Assembly (NCBI GenBank): GCA_963840075.1
Contig: CAWIXS010000007.1
Span: forward strand, 62,001 to 126,000
Direction of reading: 5' to 3'
From: AWTP1-13 sp963840075
GTDB lineage: Bacteria > Pseudomonadota > Alphaproteobacteria > Rhizobiales > Hyphomicrobiaceae
Length of the DNA stretch: 64,000 nt
The translations under genes were made by a program, and so were the position numbers. The notes beneath the pieces are model-generated. The model ran no database searches. It saw only the letters and a program-made list of their open reading frames with translations, and was not told the DNA's origin. Shown in pieces: positions 53,092-62,669 of the stretch. Every line of letters begins with the position of its first letter. The first letter of the stretch is position 1.

Positions 53092-53095
<4 letters not shown>
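51929..53095 (+). CDS. Periplasmic adaptor (HlyD/DevB type) of an ABC exporter
   Basis: 388 residues. One N-terminal membrane anchor (RLFSYVLAPVALAGLAYAVV); a split lipoyl domain (GFEVGAAITELNVDHGDAVKQG at the first half and LSPYDALVVDRQKELGTVIKAG at the second) around a long coiled-coil hairpin (residues about 95-195, KADANTIKARAILAQRLEV); then beta-barrel and membrane-proximal domains. It bridges the FtsX-type permease encoded next to an outer-membrane factor not seen here. ATG 51929; GTG of the permease overlaps the stop. A CEQC pair lies in the barrel, which might bind metal. Confidence 0.88.
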
Positions 53096-54225
<1,130 letters not shown>

Positions 54226-54227
54226 CG

Positions 54228-54950
54228 ATGACCACGCCTACAGCTCAGAACGCGCTGATAAGCCTGCGGGGGATCGCCAAGCATTTCGGCGAGGGAGAGA
54301 TGCGCATTGATGCGCTGCGCGACATCTCGCTCGATGTCGCGCCGGGCGAGGTGGTGGCGCTGCGCGGGCCATCGGGATCAGGCAAGACCACGCTGCTCAA
54401 CGTCATCGCCTGCATCCTCGATCCGTCAGCCGGTAGCATGCGCCTCGACGGCGAGCTGGTCTACGACGGCGGATGGCTGCGGCGGGACCTCAGGCGTCTG
54501 CGCCTGGAGAAGATCGGCTTCATCTTCCAGTTCCACAACCTGCTTCCCTTTCTCAATGCAACAGACAATGTCGCCATCGTCCTGCAGCTGGCCGGCCGGG
54601 AGCCCGCGGAGGCGCGCGCAGAGGCGATCGATCTCCTCAACTATCTGGAGGTCGGCAACCGCAAGACTGCGTTTCCCGCGAAGCTGTCGGGCGGCGAGGC
54701 CCAGCGGGTTGCCATCGCGCGGGCGCTTGCCAATCGCCCCCGCATCATCCTCGCCGACGAGCCCACGGCCGCGCTCGATTCGAAGCGCGCGCAGATCGTG
54801 ATGGACCTGTTGCGCAAGCTGGCCGTGGACCAGAGCGCGGCCGTCATCGCCGTCACCCACGACGAGAAGATCTTCGATCGCTTCGACCGCATGTACATGC
54901 TGCGCGACGGCCGCCTGGACGACGTCGTGCGCCTCACCAGAGCGGCATAG
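54228..54950 (+). CDS. ABC exporter ATPase (LolD/DevA type)
   Basis: 240 residues. Walker A GPSGSGKTTLLN near residue 45, Q-loop IFQFHNLLPFLNATDN, signature LSGGEAQRVAIARAL near 145, Walker B IILADEPTAALDSK, H-loop AVTHDEKIFDRFDRMYML. Two bases after the permease stop, so a three-gene operon. It drives the FtsX-type permease by mechanotransmission. Confidence 0.93.
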   Translation: MTTPTAQNALISLRGIAKHFGEGEMRIDALRDISLDVAPGEVVALRGPSGSGKTTLLNVIACILDPSAGSMRLDGELVYDGGWLRRDLRRLRLEKIGFIFQFHNLLPFLNATDNVAIVLQLAGREPAEARAEAIDLLNYLEVGNRKTAFPAKLSGGEAQRVAIARALANRPRIILADEPTAALDSKRAQIVMDLLRKLAVDQSAAVIAVTHDEKIFDRFDRMYMLRDGRLDDVVRLTRAA

Positions 54951-54961
54951 ACCGGGGGCAA

Positions 54962-56371
54962 CTACGACGAGCGAAGATCGTGGGAAAGGGGAAGCCTGAT
55001 TGTAACGCGCAGGCCGCCCTCGGGCCGATTGCTGAGCGCGAGCGAGCCGCCGTGGGCCTGCACGATCGACTGCGCGATAGCCAAGCCCAGGCCGACGCCG
55101 CCGGTCTCGAGGCTGCGCGACTCATCGCGTCGATAGAAGGGTTGCAGGACGCGCGCCAGCTCCTCGTGCGGGATTCCCGGCCCCTCGTCGTCGACGACAA
55201 TCTCGATGTCCCGCGATCCTAGGTGCATCGCGACGGCGCCGGATTTCCCATACTTGACGGCGTTGTCGAGCAGATTGCGGATCGCGCGCCTCAGGGCAGC
55301 AGGCTGACATGGGTGGACGATCGGCTCCGCAGGCTGCAGGCGAACCGGGAATCCGGCGTCCCGCATGTCGTCCACGATGCTTTGCAGGAGAGCGGCAAGA
55401 TCGGTTGGGCGGCGGGGCTCGCCTGCGCTCTGGTCGCGCGCGAACTGCAGCGTGACCGCGATCATCGCGTCCATCTCGGCGATTGTGCCCAGCATCTTGT
55501 CTCGCTCCTGGGCATTCTCGACGCTCTCAGCGCGCAGACGCAGCAGTGTAAGGGGCGTCCGCAAGTCATGCGAGATGGCCGCCAGCAGGTGCGTGCGGTT
55601 GGCAATGAGGGTGCGCAGGCGTACCTGCATGTCGTTGAAAGCGCGCGCCGCCTGCCGAGTCTCCATGGTGCCCTTCTCCGGCAGCGGCGGCGCGCCAGTG
55701 TCATCCCCGAGCCGCTCGGCCGCAGTCGCGAGCGCTGCGAGCGGAGCCGTCACGCGCCTGACAGCCCACACCGATACGCCAAGAATGATGGCAGCCATGA
55801 TCGCCATCGAGAGGAGGAATTGCGCGGAATGGGCCGAACCAACGACCGGAAGGCCGGTTGCGAAGGTGAGCCACGGTCCGTCCGACAGGGGAATGGCGAC
55901 CCGCAGCTCGCGGGAGCCGGTGACGCCGCCAGGACCATGCATCATGGGGCCGTGAGACATCATCATATGCCAGGGTCCAAAGAGAGGACCTTCGGCGAGC
56001 GCCGCCCACACACGCGGCTGGCGCGCCGAGCCCAGCGAGAGCCGATCGGCAAGGTAGCTGCGCATCGCCTCGGCCGCTGCCACATCACCATCCGCATCCG
56101 GACTCCCCGGAGCCTCGGCAGAGAGAGAGACACGGAACCCTTGATCGCTGAGCGCCGCAACAATGCGGGCCCGCGAGTCGCTCGGAGTCTCCTGGATCAG
56201 GCGGGCCAAATTGGCGATGCGCTGTGCGGTGGCAAATCCGCCGACTGCGCGCACCGCTTGCTCGCGGTCGGCAGTATAGATCCACGACCCCACCGCGTGC
56301 GAGACAACGAGGCCGGCCAGCAGGATGAGCAGGGTTTGTCCGAACAGGCTCTTGGGGAGGAAGCGGGTCAT
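54962..56371 (-). CDS. Sensor histidine kinase with Met/His-rich periplasmic loop
   Basis: About 469 residues. Membrane helix 1 (LILLAGLVVSHAVGSWIY), a periplasmic domain to about residue 185, helix 2 (FLLSMAIMAAIILGVSVWAV), HAMP, then the phosphoacceptor motif AISHDLRTPLTLLRL and an ATPase domain (NLLDNAVKYG, DEGPGIP, GVGLGLAIAQSIVQAHGG). The periplasmic domain holds WHMMMSHGPMMHGPGG, an obvious soft-metal site, so copper or silver sensing is likely. ATG 56371 overlaps the regulator's stop (ATGA). Together they probably control the divergent oxidase genes. Confidence 0.92.
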   Translation of the reverse strand: MTRFLPKSLFGQTLLILLAGLVVSHAVGSWIYTADREQAVRAVGGFATAQRIANLARLIQETPSDSRARIVAALSDQGFRVSLSAEAPGSPDADGDVAAAEAMRSYLADRLSLGSARQPRVWAALAEGPLFGPWHMMMSHGPMMHGPGGVTGSRELRVAIPLSDGPWLTFATGLPVVGSAHSAQFLLSMAIMAAIILGVSVWAVRRVTAPLAALATAAERLGDDTGAPPLPEKGTMETRQAARAFNDMQVRLRTLIANRTHLLAAISHDLRTPLTLLRLRAESVENAQERDKMLGTIAEMDAMIAVTLQFARDQSAGEPRRPTDLAALLQSIVDDMRDAGFPVRLQPAEPIVHPCQPAALRRAIRNLLDNAVKYGKSGAVAMHLGSRDIEIVVDDEGPGIPHEELARVLQPFYRRDESRSLETGGVGLGLAIAQSIVQAHGGSLALSNRPEGGLRVTIRLPLSHDLRSS

Positions 56372-57090
56372 TCGTGGCTTACGGCGGGCGTGAACACGTA
56401 CCCGCCGCCCCATACCGTCTTGATGATTTGTGGATCGGCGGGGTCAGCTTCGAGCTTGCGGCGCAGCCGGCTCACCTGGGTGTCGACGCTGCGGTCGAGC
56501 GCGGCTGTGGCATGGCCGTGCGTCAGATCGAGCAGCTGATCGCGGCTGAGCACCCGCTGCGGACGCTCGACGAACGCAATAAGGAGAACGTATTCGGCGG
56601 TGCTGAGCGGCACGACCGTGGCGTCATCGCGGATGAGCTCACGCCGGTGCGAGTCCAGCAGCCACCGGCCGAACCGGTATTGCTTCGGGCGCTCGGCGGG
56701 GCAGGGGGATGGCCCACTCTCACGGCTGCGCCGCAGGACTGCCCTGATGCGCGCGACGAGCTCGCGGCTACCGAACGGCTTGGGCAGGTAGTCGTCAGCG
56801 CCGAGCTCCAGACCGATGACGCGGTCCACCTCGTCGCCCTTGGCGGTCAGCATGATGATCGGGATGCCCGATTGACCTCGCAGGCTCCGACACAGTGACA
56901 GACCGTCCTCCCCGGGCAGCATCAGGTCGAGCAGGATCAGATCGATGCGGCTGTCGGCCAGCGCCTGGCGCATGGCTCTCCCGTCGCCTGCAACGCTGAC
57001 ACGGAATCCCTCTTTGGTCAGCACACGGGAGACGAGCTCGCGGATCTCGCGATGGTCATCGACGATCAGGATGTGGGCTGCGCTCGGCAT
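56368..57090 (-). CDS. OmpR-family response regulator
   Basis: About 240 residues from ATG 57090. Receiver: ILIVDDHREIRELV (acidic pocket), phospho-acceptor in LILLDLMLPGEDGL, MLTAKGDEVDRVIGLELGADDYLPKPFGSREL with conserved Thr and Lys. Winged helix: LLDSHRRELIRDDATVVPLS, TAEYVLLIAFVERPQRVLSRDQLL, DRSVDTQVSRLRRKLE, IKTVWGGGYVF. Cognate kinase gene overlaps downstream. Divergent from the Met/His-rich secreted protein and multicopper oxidase genes across about 180 bases. Confidence 0.93.
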   Translation of the reverse strand: MPSAAHILIVDDHREIRELVSRVLTKEGFRVSVAGDGRAMRQALADSRIDLILLDLMLPGEDGLSLCRSLRGQSGIPIIMLTAKGDEVDRVIGLELGADDYLPKPFGSRELVARIRAVLRRSRESGPSPCPAERPKQYRFGRWLLDSHRRELIRDDATVVPLSTAEYVLLIAFVERPQRVLSRDQLLDLTHGHATAALDRSVDTQVSRLRRKLEADPADPQIIKTVWGGGYVFTPAVSHE

Positions 57091-57190
57091 GAGGAGAATA
57101 TAGGCGACCGCGTGAGCAGTTTTCGCGAAATGTGTGTCGAAGTGTTGCCGCGGCCGCTTCGGACATACTTTGTCACAGATCAGCCCCTGC

Positions 57191-57209
57191 GTGAAAAACT
57201 TCAGTGAAA
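57191..57209 (+). promoter_or_regulatory. GTGAAA direct repeat ahead of the Met/His-rich gene
   Basis: GTGAAA occurs at 57191 and 57204 (13 bases apart). OmpR-type regulators bind direct repeats with about one-turn spacing, and this lies between the regulator gene and its presumed targets. Weak evidence only. Confidence 0.25.
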
Positions 57210-57269
57210 TCTCCACCCCAAATCACTGCAGCGGACCGCTTGGGTCGCGTTGGAGAGGATGGGAGAGAG

Positions 57270-57569
57270 ATGAAGACGAAAACCCTGGTGATCGGTGCCG
57301 TCACCGTCACGGCCCTGGTTGCCGGCGGATGGGCACTGGCGCAGTCGGATGGCCCGCGGGGCGGATTCGGCCAGCGCTTCATGCGCGGCGAGGGTCATGG
57401 CGAGATGGGACCGGGCATGATGAAGGGCATGCACGCCATGGGCCACGGGATGATGCACGGGCAAGGAATGAGGAAAGGCATGGGCCCGATGACGCACGGG
57501 CGCGGCGCGGCGTCTGCCGATCCGGAAACCGATACCCCCAAGACGCCTTCTTTCAGCAAACCCGAGTGA
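57270..57569 (+). CDS. Met/His/Gly-rich secreted protein
   Basis: 99 residues, GGGAGAG directly upstream. Signal peptide TLVIGAVTVTALVAGGWALA, then a low-complexity metal-binding stretch: GEMGPGMMKGMHAMGHGMMH and similar. Probable periplasmic copper/silver buffer. Eight bases before the oxidase gene, so co-transcribed and translationally close. Confidence 0.85.
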   Translation: MKTKTLVIGAVTVTALVAGGWALAQSDGPRGGFGQRFMRGEGHGEMGPGMMKGMHAMGHGMMHGQGMRKGMGPMTHGRGAASADPETDTPKTPSFSKPE

Positions 57570-57577
57570 GGCCTCTC

Positions 57578-59104
57578 ATGTCGATCGGAACACCTCTCAC
57601 GCGGCGGCGGGCGCTTCTCCTGTCGGGCTCGGCGGTGGCTGGCTTGGCCGCAGCCGGGCTGCCACGGTGGGCGCAAGGGGCGCCGGGCGCGGCGCAGGCG
57701 CTGCCGATCCCACGCTTGATGGAGGCGCAGGGCGGCGAGCCTGTTACGCTCGCCCTGCGCAAGACGCAGCATCGCTTCGGGCCGGGAGCGGCAGTGCCAG
57801 CGCGGGGGATCTCGGCGAGCTACCTGGCGCCGGTCGTGCGCGTTCAGAGTGGCGCAACCATTCCGTTCCGGGTGGAGAACCACCTCGATGAGGAGACGAC
57901 GCTGCACTGGCACGGGCTGTGGGTGCCATCGCGGGTCGATGGCGGGCCGCACAATACCATCAAGCCGGGTACCGCTTGGTCGCCCGAGATTACGATCAGG
58001 CAGCCCGCGGCCACCACCTGGTTCCATCCGCATCCACACGGGAACACCGCGCGGCAGGTGTATTTGGGCCTGGCCGGCATGATGATTGTCACCGACGGCG
58101 CCGATGCCGACCGCGGTCTGCCTTCCACCTACGGCGTCGACGATCTGCCGCTCATCCTGCAGGATAAACGGTTCGGGCGCGGCGGCACGCTCGTCTATGA
58201 CCCCGGCATGATGGACGTGATGCATGGGTTCCAAGGCGACACGCTGGTCGTGAACGGAGTCATAAGCCCGGTCGCACGCGTGCCTGCGGGATACGTGCGC
58301 CTGCGCCTGCTGAATGCAGCCAACGCGCGCGTCTTCGATCTGCGCTTTGCCGACCGGCGGCCGTTCTTTGTGATCGCGGGCGACGGCGGCTATCTCGCCG
58401 AGCCGGTCGAAACGCGGAGTCTGGTGATCGCGCCGGCCGAGCGCTACGAGGTGCTGGTCGACTTCGCCGATGGACGCCCCGTCGAGCTCGTGACGGCGCC
58501 CGACGCAGGTCACGGACCGGGGATGATGATGCCCATGATGGGTGCCCCGCGCCGGGGCCAGTCCAACGGGAGAGCCGAGGTCTTCCTGCGGTTCGAGCCC
58601 GATCCGGCACTGAAGACCATCGTCGACCGCCTGCCCCGGCAGCTCGCGACGCTCGCGCCACCCGCCGTCACCTCGGCGGTCGCGCGGCGCACGTTCGAGC
58701 TCAGTCCCATGATGGGGATGGGCCCGATGGGCATGGGAATGATGGGCGGCCGGGGGACCGGGCCGGGCCATACGATGGCGATCAATGGGCGCGCGTTCGC
58801 CATGGACCGCGTCGACGTGACCGCAAGGCTTGGAACGGCAGAGATCTGGGAGATAAGCGCCGGCGGCATGCCGATGGCCCACCCCTTTCACATCCACGGT
58901 GCGAGCTTCAGGATCCTGAGCAGGAACGGCCGCAATCCCGCCGCCCACGAGGCCGGCTGGAAGGACGTTGTGCTTGTCGAGGAGCACGCTGAGGTCCTCG
59001 TGCGCTTCGACAACCCCGCCCCGCCCAGTATGCCCTTCATGTACCACTGCCACATCCTCGAGCACGAGGATCACGGCATGATGGGCCAGCTCGCCGTCGT
59101 CTGA
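57578..59104 (+). CDS. Multicopper oxidase, CueO/CopA type
   Basis: 508 residues. Tat signal TRRRALLLSGSAVAGLAA. Copper ligands: HWHG near residue 110, HPHPHG near 150, HPFHIHG near 435 and HCHILEHEDHGMM near 490, giving the T1 Cys-His-Met set plus the trinuclear cluster. A Met-rich insertion (GPGMMMPMMG; later PMMGMGPMGMGMMGG) is as in CueO, where it binds Cu(I). It should oxidise periplasmic Cu(I) to less toxic Cu(II). It follows the Met/His-rich gene and precedes a His-rich secreted protein in the same direction. Confidence 0.93.
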   Translation: MSIGTPLTRRRALLLSGSAVAGLAAAGLPRWAQGAPGAAQALPIPRLMEAQGGEPVTLALRKTQHRFGPGAAVPARGISASYLAPVVRVQSGATIPFRVENHLDEETTLHWHGLWVPSRVDGGPHNTIKPGTAWSPEITIRQPAATTWFHPHPHGNTARQVYLGLAGMMIVTDGADADRGLPSTYGVDDLPLILQDKRFGRGGTLVYDPGMMDVMHGFQGDTLVVNGVISPVARVPAGYVRLRLLNAANARVFDLRFADRRPFFVIAGDGGYLAEPVETRSLVIAPAERYEVLVDFADGRPVELVTAPDAGHGPGMMMPMMGAPRRGQSNGRAEVFLRFEPDPALKTIVDRLPRQLATLAPPAVTSAVARRTFELSPMMGMGPMGMGMMGGRGTGPGHTMAINGRAFAMDRVDVTARLGTAEIWEISAGGMPMAHPFHIHGASFRILSRNGRNPAAHEAGWKDVVLVEEHAEVLVRFDNPAPPSMPFMYHCHILEHEDHGMMGQLAVV

Positions 59105-59128
59105 TGGCCAAGCTCAACAGGTGCAACC

Positions 59129-59713
59129 ATGTCAGTCCGCCGTCCTCACCTCGGTCTGGCGCTGCTCCTGATGATCGGGGCCGGAGCTGTGCTCGCCGCC
59201 AGTGCCCTGGTCTTTGCTCAGGAGAGATCACAGATGGGCCATGGTCAGCATATGCACGCCGGTGACATGGCTGTTCCGATCCACCCGGGCCAAGAGGCCT
59301 TCGGGACCATCCAGGAGATCGTGCGCATCCTGGAGGCCGATCCCAATACCGACTGGTCCAAAGTCGACATCGACTCGTTGCGCGAGCATCTGATCGACAT
59401 GAACGAGGTCACGATGCGCGCGCGGGCGAGTCGAAGGGCTCTGGACAACGGTGTCGAGATCACCATCACCGGCGAAGGCCGCACGCTCGGCGCGATCAAG
59501 CGCATGGTCCCAGCGCATGCGCACGAGCTAATCGCACTCGGATGGAGCGCTGGCACCCAGGAGCTGCCGAACGGCGTCAAGCTTGTGGTGACCTCGAGCG
59601 ACCCGCGCCAGGTCGTCAAGCTCAAGGCACTCGGGTTCATGGGCATCATGGTGCAGGGTGCGCACCATCAGGTGCATCATCTCATGATGGCCAAGGGCGG
59701 ACATGTGCATTGA
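59129..59713 (+). CDS. His-rich secreted protein of unknown function
   Basis: 194 residues. Signal peptide ALLLMIGAGAVLAASALVFA, then MGHGQHMHAGDMAVPIHPGQ. A core follows, EAFGTIQEIVRILEADPNTDW and REHLIDMNEVTMRAR, and it ends GAHHQVHHLMMAKGGHVH. Proteins with this core are seen next to copper oxidases, from memory. It may bind copper through both His/Met-rich ends. Last gene of the copper operon, 24 bases after the oxidase. Confidence 0.8.
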   Translation: MSVRRPHLGLALLLMIGAGAVLAASALVFAQERSQMGHGQHMHAGDMAVPIHPGQEAFGTIQEIVRILEADPNTDWSKVDIDSLREHLIDMNEVTMRARASRRALDNGVEITITGEGRTLGAIKRMVPAHAHELIALGWSAGTQELPNGVKLVVTSSDPRQVVKLKALGFMGIMVQGAHHQVHHLMMAKGGHVH

Positions 59714-59769
59714 GCCTTGCTAGGCGTTGCTCGAATGCCAGCTTGGCCAGCCCACGAATTCTCGCTCAT

Positions 59770-60354
59770 CGCGACCTCGTCATAGGGCTTCAGGGCGGCG
59801 AGATCGATCACCTCCGCCCCGATGCCGTCGGCGGTCACCGTGTCCGCGGCCTCCAGGGTCTCCTTCAGCACCGCGCCCGAGCCGATCAGCGTCACGTCCC
59901 GCCCTTCCCGCAAGACGAACGCCACGTCGAGCGGAAGGGCCTCGCCGTTGTCCTCCAACTCGCCCTTCGCCGATCGGTAGAGTCGCGTGGGCTCCAGGAG
60001 CACGACCGGATCTGGATCGCGGATGGCGGCGAGCAGAAGGCCGTAGGCGCGCTCCGGCGACGACGGGATGACGACGCGCAAGCCGGGAATGTGGGCAAGC
60101 ATCGCCTCGGTGTGCTCGGAATGATGCTCCGGAGCGCGGATGCCGGCGCCGCAGGGCGTGCGCAGCACCGTCGGGCAGGTGAGCCGCCCCTGCGTGCGGT
60201 TGCGCAGGCGCGAGGCGTGGTTCGCGAGCTGGTCGATGCGTGGGTAGAGGAAGCCCATGAACTGGATCTCGCCTATCGGCTTAAGTCTCTGGGCAGCCAT
60301 GCCGACGCAGACGCCCGTTGCGGCGCGAATGGCGAGAACATCGTTACCGTCCAC
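59770..60354 (-). pseudogene. 2-oxo-acid dehydrogenase E1 beta fragment
   Basis: GMAAQRLKPIGEIQFMGFLYP, NRTQGRLTCPTVLRTPCGAG, HTEAMLAHIPGLRVVIPSSP, ERAYGLLLAAIRDPDPVVLLE and EVIDLAALKPYDE are E1 beta blocks. The first 60 or so residues and the C-terminal third are missing. The 5' side runs directly into an E1 alpha fragment. Not functional. Confidence 0.75.
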
Positions 60355-60714
60355 CTGCTCGCTGGCAAAGCCCGCGCGACTGGTTGTTGTTGACGATGAA
60401 GATCACGGGGAGCTTGTGAACGCCGGCAACGTTCATCGCCTCATAGACATCGCCCTTGGAGGTCGCCCCGTCGCCAAGAAAGCAGACCGCGACGCGCGGC
60501 TCCTTGCGCAGCTTGAAGGCATAAGCGACGCTCGCGGCCTCCTCCGGCGTGACGCTGGCGTAGGCGAACGGACAAAAGCCCATGATCGGACAGACAGGAA
60601 CGCGCTTGGGCTTCCTCGGCTCCACCACCTCCTCGACCATCTGCACGTGCTCGCGGTAGCTGCGCTCCACCCCTCTTCGCGCATATCAACGATAGCTTCG
60701 ATGAGATCGTTCAT
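60355..60714 (-). pseudogene. 2-oxo-acid dehydrogenase E1 alpha fragment with internal deletion
   Basis: AFKLRKEPRVAVCFLGDGATSKGD and NVAGVHKLPVIFIVNNNQ hold the thiamine-diphosphate motif (GDG...NN). After NNNQ the gene jumps to QVDGNDVLAIRAAT, normally further on in E1 alpha, then into E1 beta. The N-terminus (MNDLIEAIVDMREE, then a frame change) is of another origin. Confidence 0.65.
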
Positions 60715-61093
60715 CGGACGCGTCCTCCCCTACCGCCATCTTCTCGGCTCAGCTGACGCAGGAGCTGCCGGCCTTTATCCAGCGGTCTGACGGTGCACCA
60801 CCACGAACCTTGATCTTCGTCAATCGCGAAGGACGGTCTCTGATAGTGCCGCACCTGCGCTCTTGTGCTTCCTCCCTGCGTCGGACCGCCCGACGCGCAA
60901 CGGTGACGAGTATTGCCCCGATCAGAACTCTTGTCGGACGGTGCACGCCTGCAACCTCGATTCCTGTCAATCGTTGCAGCGAATACCCGACGCACATCAC
61001 CTCGCTGCCAGCCCTGACGACGCGCGTTAACTGGCGCGCGAAGGCTAGCGGCTCGTCCAAGAGGCGCACGGGCGCGCAGGGGCGGAGCTTGGT
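60715..61093. other. About 380 bases without a confident gene
   Basis: A minus-strand frame reads LDEPLAFARQLTRVVRAGSEV then IEVAGVHRPTRVLIGAILVTV (60749-61069). It might be a small gene or remnant below the nar operon, but no family was recognised. Confidence 0.4.
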
Positions 61094-61927
61094 CTAGGAG
61101 ACTCGCAAATCGGCAGGCGTCGGCAGGTCGATACCGGCAATCCGGGCGTACGCGGCAAGGCGAGCTGCGAGCTGGGCAAGCGCGGTTCGGTACGCGCGCT
61201 CCACAAGGTACCCAGCAATCTGATCGCACACGAGGGCGAAGGGAAGATCGCGACCCGGAATGTGGCGGTCGAGGCGGATGATATGGAAGCCGTAGCGGGT
61301 CTCCACCGGCGCCTCTGTCGTTTTGCCAGGCTGCAGCCCACGGAGCGCTTGCTCGAACTCCGGCGTGGTGTCTCCACCGGTGAGCTGACCGAGATTGCCG
61401 CCCGCGGACGCTGAGGGGCAGGCCGAGTGGGCGGCCGCCAGCTCGGCGAAACGACTGGGCTCCTCCGAGAGCACCGTGAGCAGCGCCCCGGTGCGCTCGC
61501 GTGCGGCGGCGAACGCCCCCGGCTGGTCGCGGCGCGCCGCAATCAGGATGTGGGCGGCCTCGTAGAGATCGGCGGAGCGGAAGCGCCGGCGGTTGTGCTC
61601 GTAGTAGCGCCGGCAGGCGTCCGCATCGGCCTCCGGCACGCGGACCTCGCGCTCGATGAGGCCACGGATCAGCGCCTCCTCCGCCGTCTCGCGCCGCCCC
61701 TCGGCGTCGCTTTCCGGCTCGGGCATCAGGCCCTGGCGGCGTGCCTCCTGCAGCAGCAGCTCGCGCACAACAAGCGCGCGGGCGGCCGCTTTCCAGGCTC
61801 CCATCGGCGTTGAGGCGGGGTGGTTCTGGGCTTCCCGCGAGATCCAATTGTGCGGGATCGCCACGCCGTTCACGCTGACCGCGATGCGCGGCACGCCAGC
61901 GAGCACAGATTGCACAGAGCAGCTCAT
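61094..61927 (-). CDS. PpiC-type peptidyl-prolyl isomerase of the nar operon
   Basis: 277 residues. The N-terminal chaperone part (AWKAAARALVVRELLLQEARRQ, AEEALIRGLIEREVR) is SurA/NifM-like. The parvulin domain runs from YEAAHILIAARRDQPGAF to ASAGGNLGQLTGGDTTPEFEQAL, TRYGFHIIRLDRHI. There is no signal peptide, so it is probably cytoplasmic and could assist maturation of nitrate reductase, as inferred for similar nar-linked genes. Four bases after the narI stop. Confidence 0.9.
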   Translation of the reverse strand: MSCSVQSVLAGVPRIAVSVNGVAIPHNWISREAQNHPASTPMGAWKAAARALVVRELLLQEARRQGLMPEPESDAEGRRETAEEALIRGLIEREVRVPEADADACRRYYEHNRRRFRSADLYEAAHILIAARRDQPGAFAAARERTGALLTVLSEEPSRFAELAAAHSACPSASAGGNLGQLTGGDTTPEFEQALRGLQPGKTTEAPVETRYGFHIIRLDRHIPGRDLPFALVCDQIAGYLVERAYRTALAQLAARLAAYARIAGIDLPTPADLRVS

Positions 61928-61931
61928 GACG

Positions 61932-62669
61932 TCACTCCGCGGGCTCGTAGGACTTGCGCGCGGCGAGCGGCCGGGCTGCGGTGCGCTTGCTGCTGCGCAC
62001 GATCTGATAGCCGCGCCGACCGAGGTACCAGATGGGCGCGCTCCACACGTGCACCAGGCGCGTGAACGGGAACACCAGGAAGATGGTCATGCCGAGGAGC
62101 AGGTGCGCCTTGAAGATCGGGTGGACGTCGGCGACCAGCCGCCAGGAGTCGAGCTGCAAGGTGAGCACGCCCTGCGCCCAGTCCATGAATTTCACCATCT
62201 CGCGGCCGTCGAGATGGCCCATCGACACCGGGATGGTGGCCAGCCCGAGCAGGAGCTGCGCGAACAGGAGGAGCAGGATGGCGATGTCGCCGAACGAGGA
62301 GGTGGCGCGGATGCGCGCGTCGAGCAGGCGGCGATGGGTGAGGAGAGCGATCCCGACGAGGCAGGCAATGCCGGCGATGCCGCCGACGACGATGGCCATC
62401 AGCTGCTTGAAGCCGTGGCCGATGCCGAGCATGTCGAACACCCAGATGGGCGTGAGCAGCCCGACGAGGTGGCCGAGGAAGATCGCCAGGATGCCGACAT
62501 GGAACAGGTTGGAGCCCCACATCAGCTGGCGCCGGCGCAGGAGCTGGCTGGAGCCCGAGCGCCACGTGTACTGCTCGCGGTCGAAGCGCAGCAGGCTGCC
62601 GAGCACAAACACGGTGAGACACAGGTAGGGATACCAGCCGAATACGATCTGATTGATGGTGTCACGCAT
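61932..62669 (-). CDS. narI: Respiratory nitrate reductase gamma subunit (cytochrome b)
   Basis: 245 residues, five membrane helices. MRDTINQIVFGWYPYLCLTVF is the start; heme-ligand histidines lie in NLFHVGILAIFLGHLVG and in HPIFKAHLLLGMTIFLVFPF, followed by TRLVHVWSAPIWYLGRRGYQ. NarI passes quinol electrons via two b hemes to NarH. ATG overlaps the end of narJ by eight bases. Confidence 0.95.
   Translation of the reverse strand: MRDTINQIVFGWYPYLCLTVFVLGSLLRFDREQYTWRSGSSQLLRRRQLMWGSNLFHVGILAIFLGHLVGLLTPIWVFDMLGIGHGFKQLMAIVVGGIAGIACLVGIALLTHRRLLDARIRATSSFGDIAILLLLFAQLLLGLATIPVSMGHLDGREMVKFMDWAQGVLTLQLDSWRLVADVHPIFKAHLLLGMTIFLVFPFTRLVHVWSAPIWYLGRRGYQIVRSSKRTAARPLAARKSYEPAE

Noticed and set aside
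60749..61069. Minus-strand frame of 106 codons below the PpiC gene
   Set aside because: Partly natural composition, but no start support, no recognised family and a clear deterioration toward the 3' end; left as unassigned.
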